Source: Elusimicrobiota bacterium (GTDB lineage: Bacteria > Elusimicrobiota > Elusimicrobia > F11). Taken from it: 64,000 nucleotides of DNA. Shown here piece after piece: positions 34,092-42,494 of this stretch (its first letter is position 1; each line of letters starts with the position of its first letter). The translations under genes and the position numbers were made by a program. Under the pieces are notes generated by a model that was given only the letters and a program-made list of their open reading frames with translations, was not told where the DNA came from and did no database searches. The stretch lies in assembly GCA_022072025.1 (NCBI GenBank), contig JAJVIP010000007.1, forward strand, positions 1-64,000. The letters are read 5' to 3'.

Positions 34092-34895
34092 TTATTTGTA
34101 TTTGCCGATGCACCGCGACCAGTAACCACATCGTTCCGGTGAGCAGTGCCAGCCGTTGGGATTGGGATAAAAAACGCCGCTTTGAATAACCTTGGCCACC
34201 TGTTCGATCAATCGGAGAATGAATCGGCAGTCATCGTTGGTGCGGGTCGTGGCGATCTGGACGGCCTTCGGCTGTTTGTTTTTTACGATGGTGTCCAAAC
34301 GAAGTCCCTTTTCAATTTTGTTTTGGGAAACCCGATATCCCAAGCTGTAGATGCCGAGCTGGATATCCTTGTCGACGTCACTTTGGTTGGGCGTTTTGCT
34401 GTAAGCCTTGTTGTCGGCGATGAAGCCATCTTGGTCGACCAAGTCCCAAACACCGACCAGGTCATAAGGGAAATCGTCTCCTAAGCTGATCACAAACTTC
34501 TCTTCCACAAGGGCCGGACGAACGGTCGGCGCGATCAGCTTGTGATGAATTGTTGTGATAGCGACGCCTTCGTCTTTGACTTTCCCCGGATTCTCATCCG
34601 GCTGGAAGGCGATCTCCTCCGCTTTCAAGGCCACATCGAAATCGGCGGCATAGATCTCTTGCATGTCATTGAGAGGAAGGTCCTGACCTGTTTTGATTTT
34701 CTGCCGGTAGTTCGCCTCCACGGCGCCGTGCCAAACCTTGCTCTGAACCATCGCGGCCGATGGCGGAATTTTCAGGCCCTCGATGTAGCGGTTGCGAAAC
34801 TGCTCCGGGCAACGGAGAAACATGCTGATGGCTGTGGCGCTCAAGTGTTTCTTTTCCGGTTTTGCGATTTCGATGGCGGGGGTGTTAGTGTCCAA
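34092..34895 (-). CDS. PD-(D/E)XK exonuclease, RecB/Cas4-like, 267 aa
   Basis: N-terminal SATAISMFLRCPEQFRNRYIEGL is typical of RecB-family nucleases. The core YDLVGVWDLVDQDGFIADNKAYSK supplies the catalytic Asp and DxK residues. Cysteines at the start (FLRCPEQ) and end (WHCSPERCGYWSRC) could hold an iron-sulphur cluster as in AddB or Cas4. The gene likely provides the exonuclease for the Sak4/SSB annealing pathway. TTG 34895 with GAGGGG eight bases upstream is preferred; the ATG at 34934 would overlap the membrane-protein gene extensively. Confidence 0.78.
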   Translation of the reverse strand: MDTNTPAIEIAKPEKKHLSATAISMFLRCPEQFRNRYIEGLKIPPSAAMVQSKVWHGAVEANYRQKIKTGQDLPLNDMQEIYAADFDVALKAEEIAFQPDENPGKVKDEGVAITTIHHKLIAPTVRPALVEEKFVISLGDDFPYDLVGVWDLVDQDGFIADNKAYSKTPNQSDVDKDIQLGIYSLGYRVSQNKIEKGLRLDTIVKNKQPKAVQIATTRTNDDCRFILRLIEQVAKVIQSGVFYPNPNGWHCSPERCGYWSRCIGKYK

Positions 34896-35046
34896 TGGAT
34901 AACCCCTCAACAACCATGGCGGCCATGAGAACAATCAGCATGAGGAAACACAGGCCCATACAAGCCGACATCACCTCCATTTTGATCTCAAACCAATTTC
35001 GGTTTACCCAGTGATCAACTCGTTGTCGTAATGAAAGACGTTTCAT
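34885..35046 (-). CDS. Small membrane protein, 53 aa
   Basis: Reads MKRLSLRQRVDHWVNRNWFE followed by one hydrophobic segment (ACMGLCFLMLIVLMAAMVV). A positively charged N-terminus and AGGAGA six bases before the ATG support a real inner-membrane protein. The function is unknown. Confidence 0.6.
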   Translation of the reverse strand: MKRLSLRQRVDHWVNRNWFEIKMEVMSACMGLCFLMLIVLMAAMVVEGLSIGH

Positions 35047-35363
35047 TTTCCACTCTCCTGTTGGCCGCGGTCATTTTCAGCGGTGAACTGTTTCTTTTTT
35101 CTCAACCGGACCACTTTGAACGCGGTGTCGCCGAACGCTCGGGCAACGCAGGAGGTGAATATTTGGGCGATGTGCTGCCCCACCTCCGTGGTCTTGTCGA
35201 TGATGCAGACCTTCTCGGCCTTATCGAAATAGAAGGAGGCATCCAGTCGAACCTTGGCTTTCCCAAAAATGCTTTCAGCATTGAGGACCGCCCAATAGAG
35301 GTTTTCCTCGATTTCTTTGGGTGAGATCTCAGGTCTGAATTCAAATCGGTAAACCGCGTCCAT
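35043..35363 (-). CDS. Hypothetical early phage protein, 106 aa
   Basis: Family not recognised. Predicted mixed fold: YRFEFRPEISPKEIEENLYWAVLNAESIFGKAKVRLDASFYFDKAEKVCIIDKTTEVGQHIAQIFTSCV. AGGAGG lies seven bases before ATG 35363, so the longer upstream frame is not needed. Four-base overlap with the membrane-protein gene. Confidence 0.6.
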   Translation of the reverse strand: MDAVYRFEFRPEISPKEIEENLYWAVLNAESIFGKAKVRLDASFYFDKAEKVCIIDKTTEVGQHIAQIFTSCVARAFGDTAFKVVRLRKKKQFTAENDRGQQESGK

Positions 35364-35427
35364 AGATGCCTCCTGCTCTCTAGTCACAGGAAATCCCGGC
35401 AAAATGACGGATTTATTTTTGGGGCCG

Positions 35428-36024
35428 TTAGATATATTCGCCCAATCCCTCCTGAGAAAAGCTCTTGCGGATCCGCCGGATCTCGTCATTAAGCGTGGTT
35501 CGTTTGACCTTGAGGATTTCGGAGACTTCGGTGACGGTGTGACCTTTGAGGAGCAGGCGGCTTACTTTCTTTTGGAAGGTGGTCAGCCGACGCATCCCAA
35601 ACGACAGGACTTGGCGCATCTCGTCTTCTTCCACGACTAATTTTCGACCTCGGCGAGCGGGGCTTTGGTCTTCCCGAAGGATGTCTTCGTAGGTCACCAC
35701 TCCTTCGTTTTCATCGCGGCTCAATTCTTTATGAAGAGAGTCGCTGCGGAGCTGCGTTTTTCGCTTCTCTGTTTTCACGGCTTCAATAATGTTTCGAAGC
35801 CGGTTATCAAGGATGCGGCCGACCCAGGATTTCTCCTTTTCTTTGGCCGATGCCCCTTTGCCTTTCCGGTACAAATGGATCTGAATAAACAATTCCTGTT
35901 TCAGATCCCCGACATCTGTCGGCGTGAAACCGTATCTGCCGATCAGACCGCTGACTTTCTTTTCCACCATTTTCTCTTCCCACTTCTCGAACGCTTCGTA
36001 ACTGCCCCGTTTTTTATTGGACAC
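35428..36024 (-). CDS. Sigma-70-like phage transcription regulator, 198 aa
   Basis: Residues ~20-65 resemble sigma region 2 (KKVSGLIGRYGFTPTDVGDLKQELFIQIHLYRKG), and residues ~145-190 form a region-4-like helix-turn-helix (LTTFQKKVSRLLLKGHTVTEVSEILKVKRTTLNDEIRRI). GTG 36024 is chosen because GGAGGAGG precedes it by five bases; longer frames run into the terminator at 36081-36131. As the first gene of the early operon it may redirect RNA polymerase to later promoters. Its own expression is probably controlled by the tandem leader. Confidence 0.7.
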   Translation of the reverse strand: MSNKKRGSYEAFEKWEEKMVEKKVSGLIGRYGFTPTDVGDLKQELFIQIHLYRKGKGASAKEKEKSWVGRILDNRLRNIIEAVKTEKRKTQLRSDSLHKELSRDENEGVVTYEDILREDQSPARRGRKLVVEEDEMRQVLSFGMRRLTTFQKKVSRLLLKGHTVTEVSEILKVKRTTLNDEIRRIRKSFSQEGLGEYI

Positions 36025-36080
36025 TTGGTCCTCCTCCGGATCCGCGTCCGGAGGGAGGAATAGGGTCACGTCAAAAAAAA

Positions 36081-36131
36081 AGAGCCCAGTCGCACCCAAG
36101 GACGTGATCCTTGTTTGCGCGACTAGGCTCT
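36081..36131 (-). terminator. Intrinsic terminator in the sigma-gene leader
   Basis: On the minus strand AGAGCCTAGTCGC (36119-36131) pairs with GCGACTGGGCTCT (36081-36093), with a further inner AAGGA/TCCTT, followed by about nine T at 36072-36080. The 5' arm is also the closing arm of leader unit B, so terminator and unit B cannot form together. Confidence 0.65.
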
Positions 36132-36284
36132 AGCCGGCTTTGGCTCTAGGCTCTCACCAGCTTCTGGCGCTGTTAGAGTCGCTTAGATATGAGTCGGGGA
36201 TAAGCTCCCGACTTGATATGCAACTGGGCTCTAGCGGGTTTTGGCTTCGAGGCGCTCGCCCGCTTTTGGCGCTGTTAGAGTTGC
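36119..36284 (-). ncRNA. Tandem aptamer-like leader, two ~65-nt units
   Basis: Two similar units, A (36220-36284) and B (36119-36182), share the minus-strand core CTCTAACAGCGCCA and AGCCAAA. Each has an outer stem (GCAACT/AGTTGC in A; GCGACT/AGTCGC in B) and an inner stem (AGCGGG/CCCGCT in A; AGCTGG/CCGGCT in B); the changes keep pairing. A GTCGGG/CCCGAC hairpin separates them. Unit B ends in the terminator 5' arm. The layout is that of a tandem riboswitch or attenuator, but no known class was recognised. Confidence 0.55.
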
Positions 36285-36297
36285 ACCTGCTGTTTGT

Positions 36298-36319
36298 AAA
36301 AAGGGCGACGACGCCCTTT
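36298..36319 (-). terminator. Hairpin with T run after the zinc-ribbon gene
   Basis: On the minus strand AAAGGGCG-TCGT-CGCCCTTT runs into further T residues, just before leader unit A. It could end transcription from the zinc-ribbon gene. Confidence 0.5.
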
Positions 36320-36375
36320 AAACTCTCTTCCAGTTAGACGTTTGATAAAAATCGTGGACAATCCAGAAAACCAAC

Positions 36376-36588
36376 TTATGAAGGCTCAAATGCTGATAGG
36401 TAGCCCAACTCTCCATCGGAGAGCTTTTCATTGACTGTCTTGAACCATTCTCGGCATCGCTTGCACCAGGTTAACGTGCAACCGTTCATGAGATGGCTTG
36501 GCGCGGGTTTCATGCACTTGGGGCACACGATACGCATGGGTCGAAGATCTTCGGGTTGAACCGATACACTGATGCTGTTATGTGGCAT
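36376..36588 (-). CDS. Small zinc-ribbon protein, 70 aa
   Basis: Two CxxC pairs (CPKCMKP and TWCKRCREWF) separated by about 20 residues give a zinc ribbon. AAAGGAGG precedes the ATG by eight bases, the strongest kind of ribosome site. Small zinc ribbons in phages often bind DNA or RNA or modulate host enzymes. The exact role is unknown. Confidence 0.65.
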   Translation of the reverse strand: MPHNSISVSVQPEDLRPMRIVCPKCMKPAPSHLMNGCTLTWCKRCREWFKTVNEKLSDGELGYLSAFEPS

Positions 36589-36913
36589 GTTTTGACTTCC
36601 TCCTTTGATGATCTACGGGATCCAAGTAATAGAAACGACCGCATTGATAGGTAATCAAGCAGTCGCATTTAATCCTCGGCCCGTAACTTAATTCAGCCCC
36701 ATAATTCTTGTCCTCCCCATTGGGCTGCGATTGGATCTCAAAGGATCTCTTAGTCTTTGGGAAGGCGCTGTTTCGTGGAGCTTCAATATTCAGTCTATTG
36801 CAAACACATAAAACATTACAGACGTTACATTCCGTTGCAACCCTTTTTTTCAAAAGGTTCGTTCCGTCAAATTTCGCTCGAATCCTGTGTATTAATAAAG
36901 GTGGGACGACCAA
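36578..36913 (-). CDS. Doubtful small Cys-containing protein, 111 aa
   Basis: A frame from TTG 36913 with clustered cysteines (ECNVCNVLCVCN; IKCDCLITYQCG). It overlaps the zinc-ribbon gene start and the plus-strand small gene, and has no clear ribosome site. It may be partly real from an internal start. Kept only as a possibility. Confidence 0.25.
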   Translation of the reverse strand: MVVPPLLIHRIRAKFDGTNLLKKRVATECNVCNVLCVCNRLNIEAPRNSAFPKTKRSFEIQSQPNGEDKNYGAELSYGPRIKCDCLITYQCGRFYYLDPVDHQRRKSKHAT

Positions 36914-37125
36914 GGCGCGATCAACAAGACACTCAGAAAAATAAAGGGCCTCTTGCCAAAAAAGAGCCCCTCCATATACAGGTCGAGCCGGTCCCAGACA
37001 CGGAAGGCCGCTTCATAAGGGCTTTGCAGATGCTCCTTGATGCGGCCGCTGAAATCGGGCCGGGCCAACCTTCCGACTTGCATTCGCCTACCACCGAAGG
37101 TATAGATCCTTTAAAAAAGTCATGA
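36901..37125 (+). CDS. Small protein cotranscribed with the integrase, 74 aa
   Basis: Reads from GTG 36901 (MGRPRRDQQDTQKNKGPLAKK), with a C-terminal helical RFIRALQMLLDAAAEIG. Its stop overlaps the integrase ATG (ATGA). A small conserved gene in this position before serine recombinases suggests a recombination accessory or directionality role, but this is unproven. A longer frame from 36757 is less likely. Confidence 0.5.
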   Translation: MGRPRRDQQDTQKNKGPLAKKEPLHIQVEPVPDTEGRFIRALQMLLDAAAEIGPGQPSDLHSPTTEGIDPLKKS

Positions 37126-38822
37126 GTGCTCCCGAATCGACTTCTACAAATCTCACCGAAATCGTTAAGGTCGCCATCTACGCTCGCGTAAGCTCAGAAC
37201 GCCAGGAGCGCGAGGATACGATTGCCTCGCAAATTGCCCAGCTCAAGGCCTGCGCTGAAAAAAACGGCTATAAAATCACAGCAGACTTTATTGACAACGG
37301 TTACAGTGGCGAACTATTGGCGCGGCCGGCGCTAGACAAACTGCGTGACGATGCTGGGAAGGGCATATTCACCCGCGTTCTAATCAACAGCCCTGACCGA
37401 CTGGCTCGCCGATACCTCTACCAGGAGATCGTCATGGAGGATCTCCGAAATCATGGAGTCCAGGTCGAATTCCTAAACCGAAAAATTGCTGAAACGGATG
37501 AGGATCGCCTCTTATTGGGAATCCAGGGGCTTTTCTCCGAATATGAGAAAGCGAAAATCAGAGAGCGGGTTCGCCGTGGGCGAATGCATAAGGCCTATAG
37601 CGGGTTTGTCGTTGGCGGGTGCGCCCCTTACGGCTACAAATACTTACCACGTGTAGCAGGGCAGATGGGGCGGTATGAAATCGACAAAGAACAGGCGCGA
37701 GTCGTAAAAATAATTTTCGACGCGGTCGCCAATAAAGGGTTATCCCTTCATAAAGTACAGCGGTACCTTGCGGAGAAACAAATCAAACCGCCGGGAAGAT
37801 GGGGTGAACGTCAATTCTGGGGACGAAGCACACTGAACAAAATCATTCGAAACACGAGTTACTACGGGACAACTTATTACAACAAGAATATTCCCGTTGA
37901 ACCGACTTTCCGTAAATCCACGAAGTACCGCCGAATGAAACGAACCAGCAATCGTTTGAGGCCAAAAAATGAATGGGTGCCAATTACCATTCCAGCCATT
38001 CTCGACAAGGAATTATTTGATCGTGCTCAGCGGCAGGTGAACGCAAATATAGCGTTGTCTGGGCGTAACTGCCGCCATGAGTATCTTCTTCGCGGATTGA
38101 TCCGCTGTGGGAATTGTAACTCCCCCTACCTGGGTTGCCCATGTCATGGGGTTTACTACTACCGTTGCATTCAGAGACAGAGGGCCTACCCACTTCCAAG
38201 ATCGTGCTTTATGCCCCAGATTAAGGCCGATCGATTGGACGAACTTATTTGGAAAACAATTATGGCGGCCCTGAACAATCCCAAACTTCTGACCAGCCAG
38301 CTACCCAAACTCGTTGAGACCAAAACAACAGAAGCAAAAGATCTCGAACAAGCGCGAATTGAATCTGCCCAACATTTCGAAAGACTTAAAGAAGAGGAAA
38401 ATCGTCTTTTGGAAGCCTATGCCACGAAGGTGCTCACCATAGACCAACTTCAAGATTACATGACGAAATTGAAGGGGCGAATTCAGGAAGCAGAAAAACG
38501 GATGAAATCAATGCATCCAGCTCAGACTGACGAGGCTCCCATTGACGCCACCAATCCTGAAGTAATGGAGCGCTTTCTGAAAACGCTATCGGAGGGCATC
38601 AAAGTTATCGAGGGTGATTTCGTCAGGAAGCAACGTTTCATCAGGCTTTTGGTCGAAAAAATAATATTGGATAAAGAAGGCATCCGAATTAAGGTATTTC
38701 TACCCTCTGATGGCCTCGATCCCGCTTCCTTTTTTTGTCAATTTGAGTCCACAGCAATAGCACGTTGTGGCCACCGCTGGCGGCGATTTCAAGAGCTCGC
38801 TTTGCAAAGATTTGTCCTTTAA
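37122..38822 (+). CDS. Large serine integrase, 566 aa
   Basis: Catalytic domain at the N-terminus with AIYARVSSERQ (Ser24) and the conserved INSPDRLARRYL and GLFSEYEKAKIRERVRRG motifs. A recombinase domain follows (GGCAPYGYKY), then a zinc ribbon with CGNC and C-H-C (residues ~325-355), then a coiled coil (residues ~400-470). It catalyses attP x attB recombination without a tyrosine enzyme. The 3' end runs across the phage-host junction: the last ~22 codons are antisense comM sequence, so the natural phage form may have another C-terminus. Confidence 0.88.
   Translation: MSAPESTSTNLTEIVKVAIYARVSSERQEREDTIASQIAQLKACAEKNGYKITADFIDNGYSGELLARPALDKLRDDAGKGIFTRVLINSPDRLARRYLYQEIVMEDLRNHGVQVEFLNRKIAETDEDRLLLGIQGLFSEYEKAKIRERVRRGRMHKAYSGFVVGGCAPYGYKYLPRVAGQMGRYEIDKEQARVVKIIFDAVANKGLSLHKVQRYLAEKQIKPPGRWGERQFWGRSTLNKIIRNTSYYGTTYYNKNIPVEPTFRKSTKYRRMKRTSNRLRPKNEWVPITIPAILDKELFDRAQRQVNANIALSGRNCRHEYLLRGLIRCGNCNSPYLGCPCHGVYYYRCIQRQRAYPLPRSCFMPQIKADRLDELIWKTIMAALNNPKLLTSQLPKLVETKTTEAKDLEQARIESAQHFERLKEEENRLLEAYATKVLTIDQLQDYMTKLKGRIQEAEKRMKSMHPAQTDEAPIDATNPEVMERFLKTLSEGIKVIEGDFVRKQRFIRLLVEKIILDKEGIRIKVFLPSDGLDPASFFCQFESTAIARCGHRWRRFQELALQRFVL
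38740..38765. other. Phage-host junction (attL or attR) within comM
   Basis: comM reading frame matches family sequence up to GGHNVLL (coding end near 38755) and then continues as unrelated LWTQIDKKRKRD, where the family has a GPPGSGKT motif. The junction is therefore near 38740-38760. The crossover dinucleotide cannot be fixed without the other end or an empty site. The other att site is outside the window. Confidence 0.75.
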
Positions 38823-39411
38823 CATCGGAAAAATCAACTGAATATGTTTTGGAGTTTTCAAAAACACGTTTCCTATCGATTATTAACGGGACCATTGGGA
38901 GATCATTGGTTAAGGAGTCAACCACCTGCTTAAGATTCTCCACGGGATAAATTGAGAGACCCGCGACCAGAGCCGCTTCACGACCATTTTTTTGAGGCAG
39001 GAATAAGCCCTTCAATCCCTTGTTCTTTAATCCCAAGGCGCATGGAAGAACGCCGCGTACGGGTCTTAAATCCCCATTCAATCCCAACTCTCCCAGAAAT
39101 GCATGATCTTTCAACGGACCACTGGGAATAATTTCTGAGGCAGCCAAAATTCCAAGAGCCATGGCCAAATCAAAGGAGGGCCCCTCTTTCTTGATGTGTC
39201 CAGGCGCCAAATTAACTGTGATGCGCTGGATGGGCATTTCATAACCCGAATTCTTAATGGCGGCCACCACCCGTTCACGGGATTCTTTAACGCTGGTGTC
39301 TGGTAAACCCACAATTGAAAATGATGGTAATCCAGGACGGAGATCAACCTCCACTGTCACAGGATATCCATCAATCCCATGAATGGCCGCCGAAAAAACG
39401 CGAGAAAGCAT
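38755..39411 (-). pseudogene. comM: Truncated comM/yifB, Mg-chelatase-like ATPase gene
   Basis: Starts at ATG 39411 with MLSRVFSAAIHGIDGYPVTVEVDLRPGLPSFSIVGLPD, then VKESRERVVAAIKNSG and a S5-like fold, and reaches ALEIAASGGHNVLL. Intact ComM is about 500 residues and continues with a Walker A ATPase; only ~220 remain here, and the frame then runs into phage sequence to a stop at 38689. ComM promotes branch migration during natural transformation, so the lysogen probably lacks this function. Confidence 0.85.
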
Positions 39412-39507
39412 AAAAACCTCAATTGAAGGGGATGCGAACAATATAAGGGAGGGACTGAGAGGGGTGAAAATTTTGCGGCTGGGATCCTACAACAAAAAGT
39501 TAAAAAC

Positions 39508-40977
39508 CTAAAACGATTCGACGGGACTCTTTTTCTTCGCGACCACCAAAACCGAAAGCCCAAAAGGGAGGGACACCCATTTTTCAAACTTGAGCAACCC
39601 AACCAGCCAATCAAAAATTCGGATCTGCTGGGTGGGTAATAATTTTCTTCTCAAAATCTTTCCGTTGATGAGCCACGCCAAGGCCCCCATCAGGTTCAGA
39701 TAACGCATGCTTTGAATCTCAAATCCTGCGTTGATCAAAAGATCTTTCAATTCATTCTTCCCATATCGACGCTTATGCCCCAGGTGAACATCCAACGATG
39801 AAAAAAGAGCAGGATGTGCGGGCACCACAACCGTCAAATTCCCCCCAATAGGCAGGAGGGTATTGATATTTTTTAAAGCCAATTCCTGGTTCTCAATGTA
39901 GGCAAGCACATTGACGGCCAGAACGGAGTCCGGTCGATGGGCTTTTGTCAAGTTTGATGCGTTATTCCTATCGGAGAGATCCAATTTTTCGACTGCCACA
40001 TTATCGTGATATTGATAACGCCGGCGTAGAGAGGTGATAAAAAAATCATTTATATCGGTGGCCACAACCCGGTCACGCGACGTCAGGTATTTCGTGAAAT
40101 TGCCGGCTCCAGCCCCCACCTCCAATATTCTTTTCCCGAGACTTGGCTCGCACTGCAAAAAAAGCCATCGATTGTATTGTCCGGCCCCTTGCATTATCCA
40201 AACCGTATTGAGGCCTGAAGTTTCGTTATAAAGGTCATCCAGGAGCCAAAACTTCAAAATTGTGAAAATTGCGGATATCCCATCTTTCCAATTTATTTTT
40301 TTCCCCTCCGCATAGGTTCTGCCGCGATAAGAAATCGGAACTTCATAGATGCTCAACCCCAATTTGGACATCTTGGCTGTAATTTCTGGCTCAAAGCCGA
40401 ACCGATCGGACCGGAGAGGGATATTTTTAATGATTTCTGTTTTGAAAACCTTGTAACAGGTTTCCATGTCGGTGAGATTTAAATTGGTGCACATATTGGA
40501 AAGAAAGGTCAGCAAACGGTTTCCCAACATATGCCAGAAGAACAAAACGCGGACGCGGTCTCCTCGGAATCGTGAACCGAAAACCACATCGGCGTCCCCA
40601 GAAAGAATAGGTTCAATAAGGCGAGGATATTCTTCGGGACTGTATTCCAAATCGGCATCTTGAACTATCAGTAGGTCTCCAGTGGCTTGTTGGATACCTG
40701 TTCTTAAGGCGGCCCCCTTCCCCTGATTTTTTTCGTGAAAGATCACTTTGATTATGGAGTTGGGATAGAGAACAGCTTCAGATTCAATTTGTCGCAACAA
40801 GTCGCGGGTTCCATCGGTCGACCCATCATCTACAAGAATGATCTCTTTGGCCAAAGGAACATCAGCGATGCGTTTGAGAATTTGTCGGAAGGTCGCCACC
40901 TCATTGTAAACAGGAACGACAACCGATAAAAGTCTCAATCCTTGCTGTGAACTTGTTGGATTTGGTCTGTGGTTCAT
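39508..40977 (-). CDS. Glycosyltransferase family 2 fused to methyltransferase, 489 aa
   Basis: Residues ~15-245 are a DPM1-like GT2 (LLSVVVPVYNE, ILVDDGSTDG, GKGAALRTGI, VQDADLEYSP with the DxD), usually adding sugar to a lipid carrier. Residues ~265-450 are a class I SAM methyltransferase (ILEVGAGAGNFTKYL, VVATDIND). Fusion of glycosyl and methyl transfer suggests modification of a surface-glycan sugar. ATG 40977 (MNHRPN) is used; TTG 41013 is possible. It is the last gene of the polysaccharide series before comM. Confidence 0.8.
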   Translation of the reverse strand: MNHRPNPTSSQQGLRLLSVVVPVYNEVATFRQILKRIADVPLAKEIILVDDGSTDGTRDLLRQIESEAVLYPNSIIKVIFHEKNQGKGAALRTGIQQATGDLLIVQDADLEYSPEEYPRLIEPILSGDADVVFGSRFRGDRVRVLFFWHMLGNRLLTFLSNMCTNLNLTDMETCYKVFKTEIIKNIPLRSDRFGFEPEITAKMSKLGLSIYEVPISYRGRTYAEGKKINWKDGISAIFTILKFWLLDDLYNETSGLNTVWIMQGAGQYNRWLFLQCEPSLGKRILEVGAGAGNFTKYLTSRDRVVATDINDFFITSLRRRYQYHDNVAVEKLDLSDRNNASNLTKAHRPDSVLAVNVLAYIENQELALKNINTLLPIGGNLTVVVPAHPALFSSLDVHLGHKRRYGKNELKDLLINAGFEIQSMRYLNLMGALAWLINGKILRRKLLPTQQIRIFDWLVGLLKFEKWVSLPFGLSVLVVAKKKSPVESF

Positions 40978-40999
40978 CGGGTCAATGATTGAAAAAGAC

Positions 41000-42484
41000 T
41001 CAACTGAACTCAAGCTTTTTATCAGGTGAGAGATCTGACATAAACAGTGGGTCCACAGATGGAAAGGATAATTCCGCCATAATCAACCAAAAAAACATGG
41101 CCACCTCAAAATTAATCAAATGTGAACCAAAGAAAAAACCGGCCAAAAGGCCCATGAGAGATGACAAGGCCCCCCATTGAGAAAACGATTTACAGGGTGA
41201 ACTGAAAAAACTTCCAAGGGCCGCCACGATAAAAAAGAGAAAAATACTCAGCCCTACCAACCCTTGTTCTGCCGCTATTTGTAAATATTGATTTCCTGCA
41301 TTATCGTTTACAATATTGCCGATTTCATCTTTATAAACGGGAAAACGAACCAAATAGGTTCCCAGCCCTACGCCCAGAACAGGATGATGCTGAAAAGTCA
41401 CCCATCCTGATTTCCACATCACCTCTCGCTCCTTAATTATGGAGGAGAGAGGCAAGTCCCCCGACATCAACCCTTTCACCCGCATGGCAACAGCATTAAA
41501 TCTGGAGCTTTCTCCCACGCGAAGTCGCTGATCTATGACAAATGAAAATCCCAGCAATCCAACAAGAACAAACAATCCCAATGTGAGTTTTGGTTTTTTG
41601 AACAACAAAAATGGGAACAAAAACAAAAGGGCGATAAAAAAAGTTAGATAGGCGGACCTCGAAGCGGAAACAAGCAAAAGGAAAAACATCGAGAGTGCAA
41701 CAAACAAGGAAATTTTCGTAAAGGACTTTTCAAACATAGTGCCCAACAAAAGGGGCAACATCAACGCACAAGAGAGGCCCAAGGCATTCGGGTCAGAAAA
41801 GGAGGCATTGTATTGCGGTTTCCCGCCTCTTAAAAACTCCACCAAAAGGCCCAATGATGTGACGCCAAAATATTGCAACGCACCCAAGAGGCCCGCCAAT
41901 ATAAATCCATAAAAAAGCCAATTGATCTTTTCCTTTCTCATGGGAAATTTTCTCCACCAACAAAAAACAATCAGACCGGAAACTGCGGTCAAAAAAGACA
42001 ATATGCTCCAACCCAGAGCATGAACCAACGTAATCGAACCCCAAGACGCCTCCAGCACTGTTTTTCCCAAAGGCCACCAGGGATAAAATCCCATCAAAGC
42101 GACCCCCACTGACATAAGGATATTTAGGGAGAAAATAAAAACGGGCTGGGCCATTCTTAATTCAAACATTTGCTGTTTCCGAAACGAACGCCACCACACC
42201 CCGGAAGCCACCCCATATAAAACAGGCAAACTGGCAGGAATACCTCGAATGGAAAAAATATGTCCCAAAAGACCCATGAGTGGGAGGAAAAAAAAGAACC
42301 CGAGCATTGCTTCATTTGGAAAATAAAAACTCCCCATAAACGCCAACAACATGAGCGCAAAAAGAATCAAGGCTCCCCAGGGGGTGGAATGAGCGACAAT
42401 CATGATACAGAGCAGAATAGATACCGAAAGGAATATTGTTACCCAGTGAACAGGAAGGACCAAATGAATACTTCGGTTCATCAA
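41000..42484 (-). CDS. O-antigen ligase/polymerase-like membrane protein, 494 aa
   Basis: Strongly hydrophobic with about 11-12 membrane segments. The periplasmic loop has WKSGWVTFQHHPVLGVGLGTYLVRFPVYKDE followed by NAGNQYLQIAAEQGLVGLSIFL, the Wzy_C/WaaL signature (H...G.G...N..L....E.G..G). It joins or polymerises glycan chains in the periplasm. The paralogue at 46577-48292 shares the type but not sequence detail. Confidence 0.8.
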   Translation of the reverse strand: MMNRSIHLVLPVHWVTIFLSVSILLCIMIVAHSTPWGALILFALMLLAFMGSFYFPNEAMLGFFFFLPLMGLLGHIFSIRGIPASLPVLYGVASGVWWRSFRKQQMFELRMAQPVFIFSLNILMSVGVALMGFYPWWPLGKTVLEASWGSITLVHALGWSILSFLTAVSGLIVFCWWRKFPMRKEKINWLFYGFILAGLLGALQYFGVTSLGLLVEFLRGGKPQYNASFSDPNALGLSCALMLPLLLGTMFEKSFTKISLFVALSMFFLLLVSASRSAYLTFFIALLFLFPFLLFKKPKLTLGLFVLVGLLGFSFVIDQRLRVGESSRFNAVAMRVKGLMSGDLPLSSIIKEREVMWKSGWVTFQHHPVLGVGLGTYLVRFPVYKDEIGNIVNDNAGNQYLQIAAEQGLVGLSIFLFFIVAALGSFFSSPCKSFSQWGALSSLMGLLAGFFFGSHLINFEVAMFFWLIMAELSFPSVDPLFMSDLSPDKKLEFS

Positions 42485-42494
42485 GGGTCAATCC

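Noticed and set aside
36119-36284. Possible tRNA pair
   Set aside because: The units are ~65 nt with a closed outer stem, but no T-loop GTTCGA-type sequence, anticodon arm or CCA end is visible.
36757-36900. Longer N-terminus for the small gene before the integrase
   Set aside because: The added 48 codons (rich in Cys, Tyr and His) look non-coding and overlap opposite-strand sequence; the GTG at 36901 begins a sensible protein.
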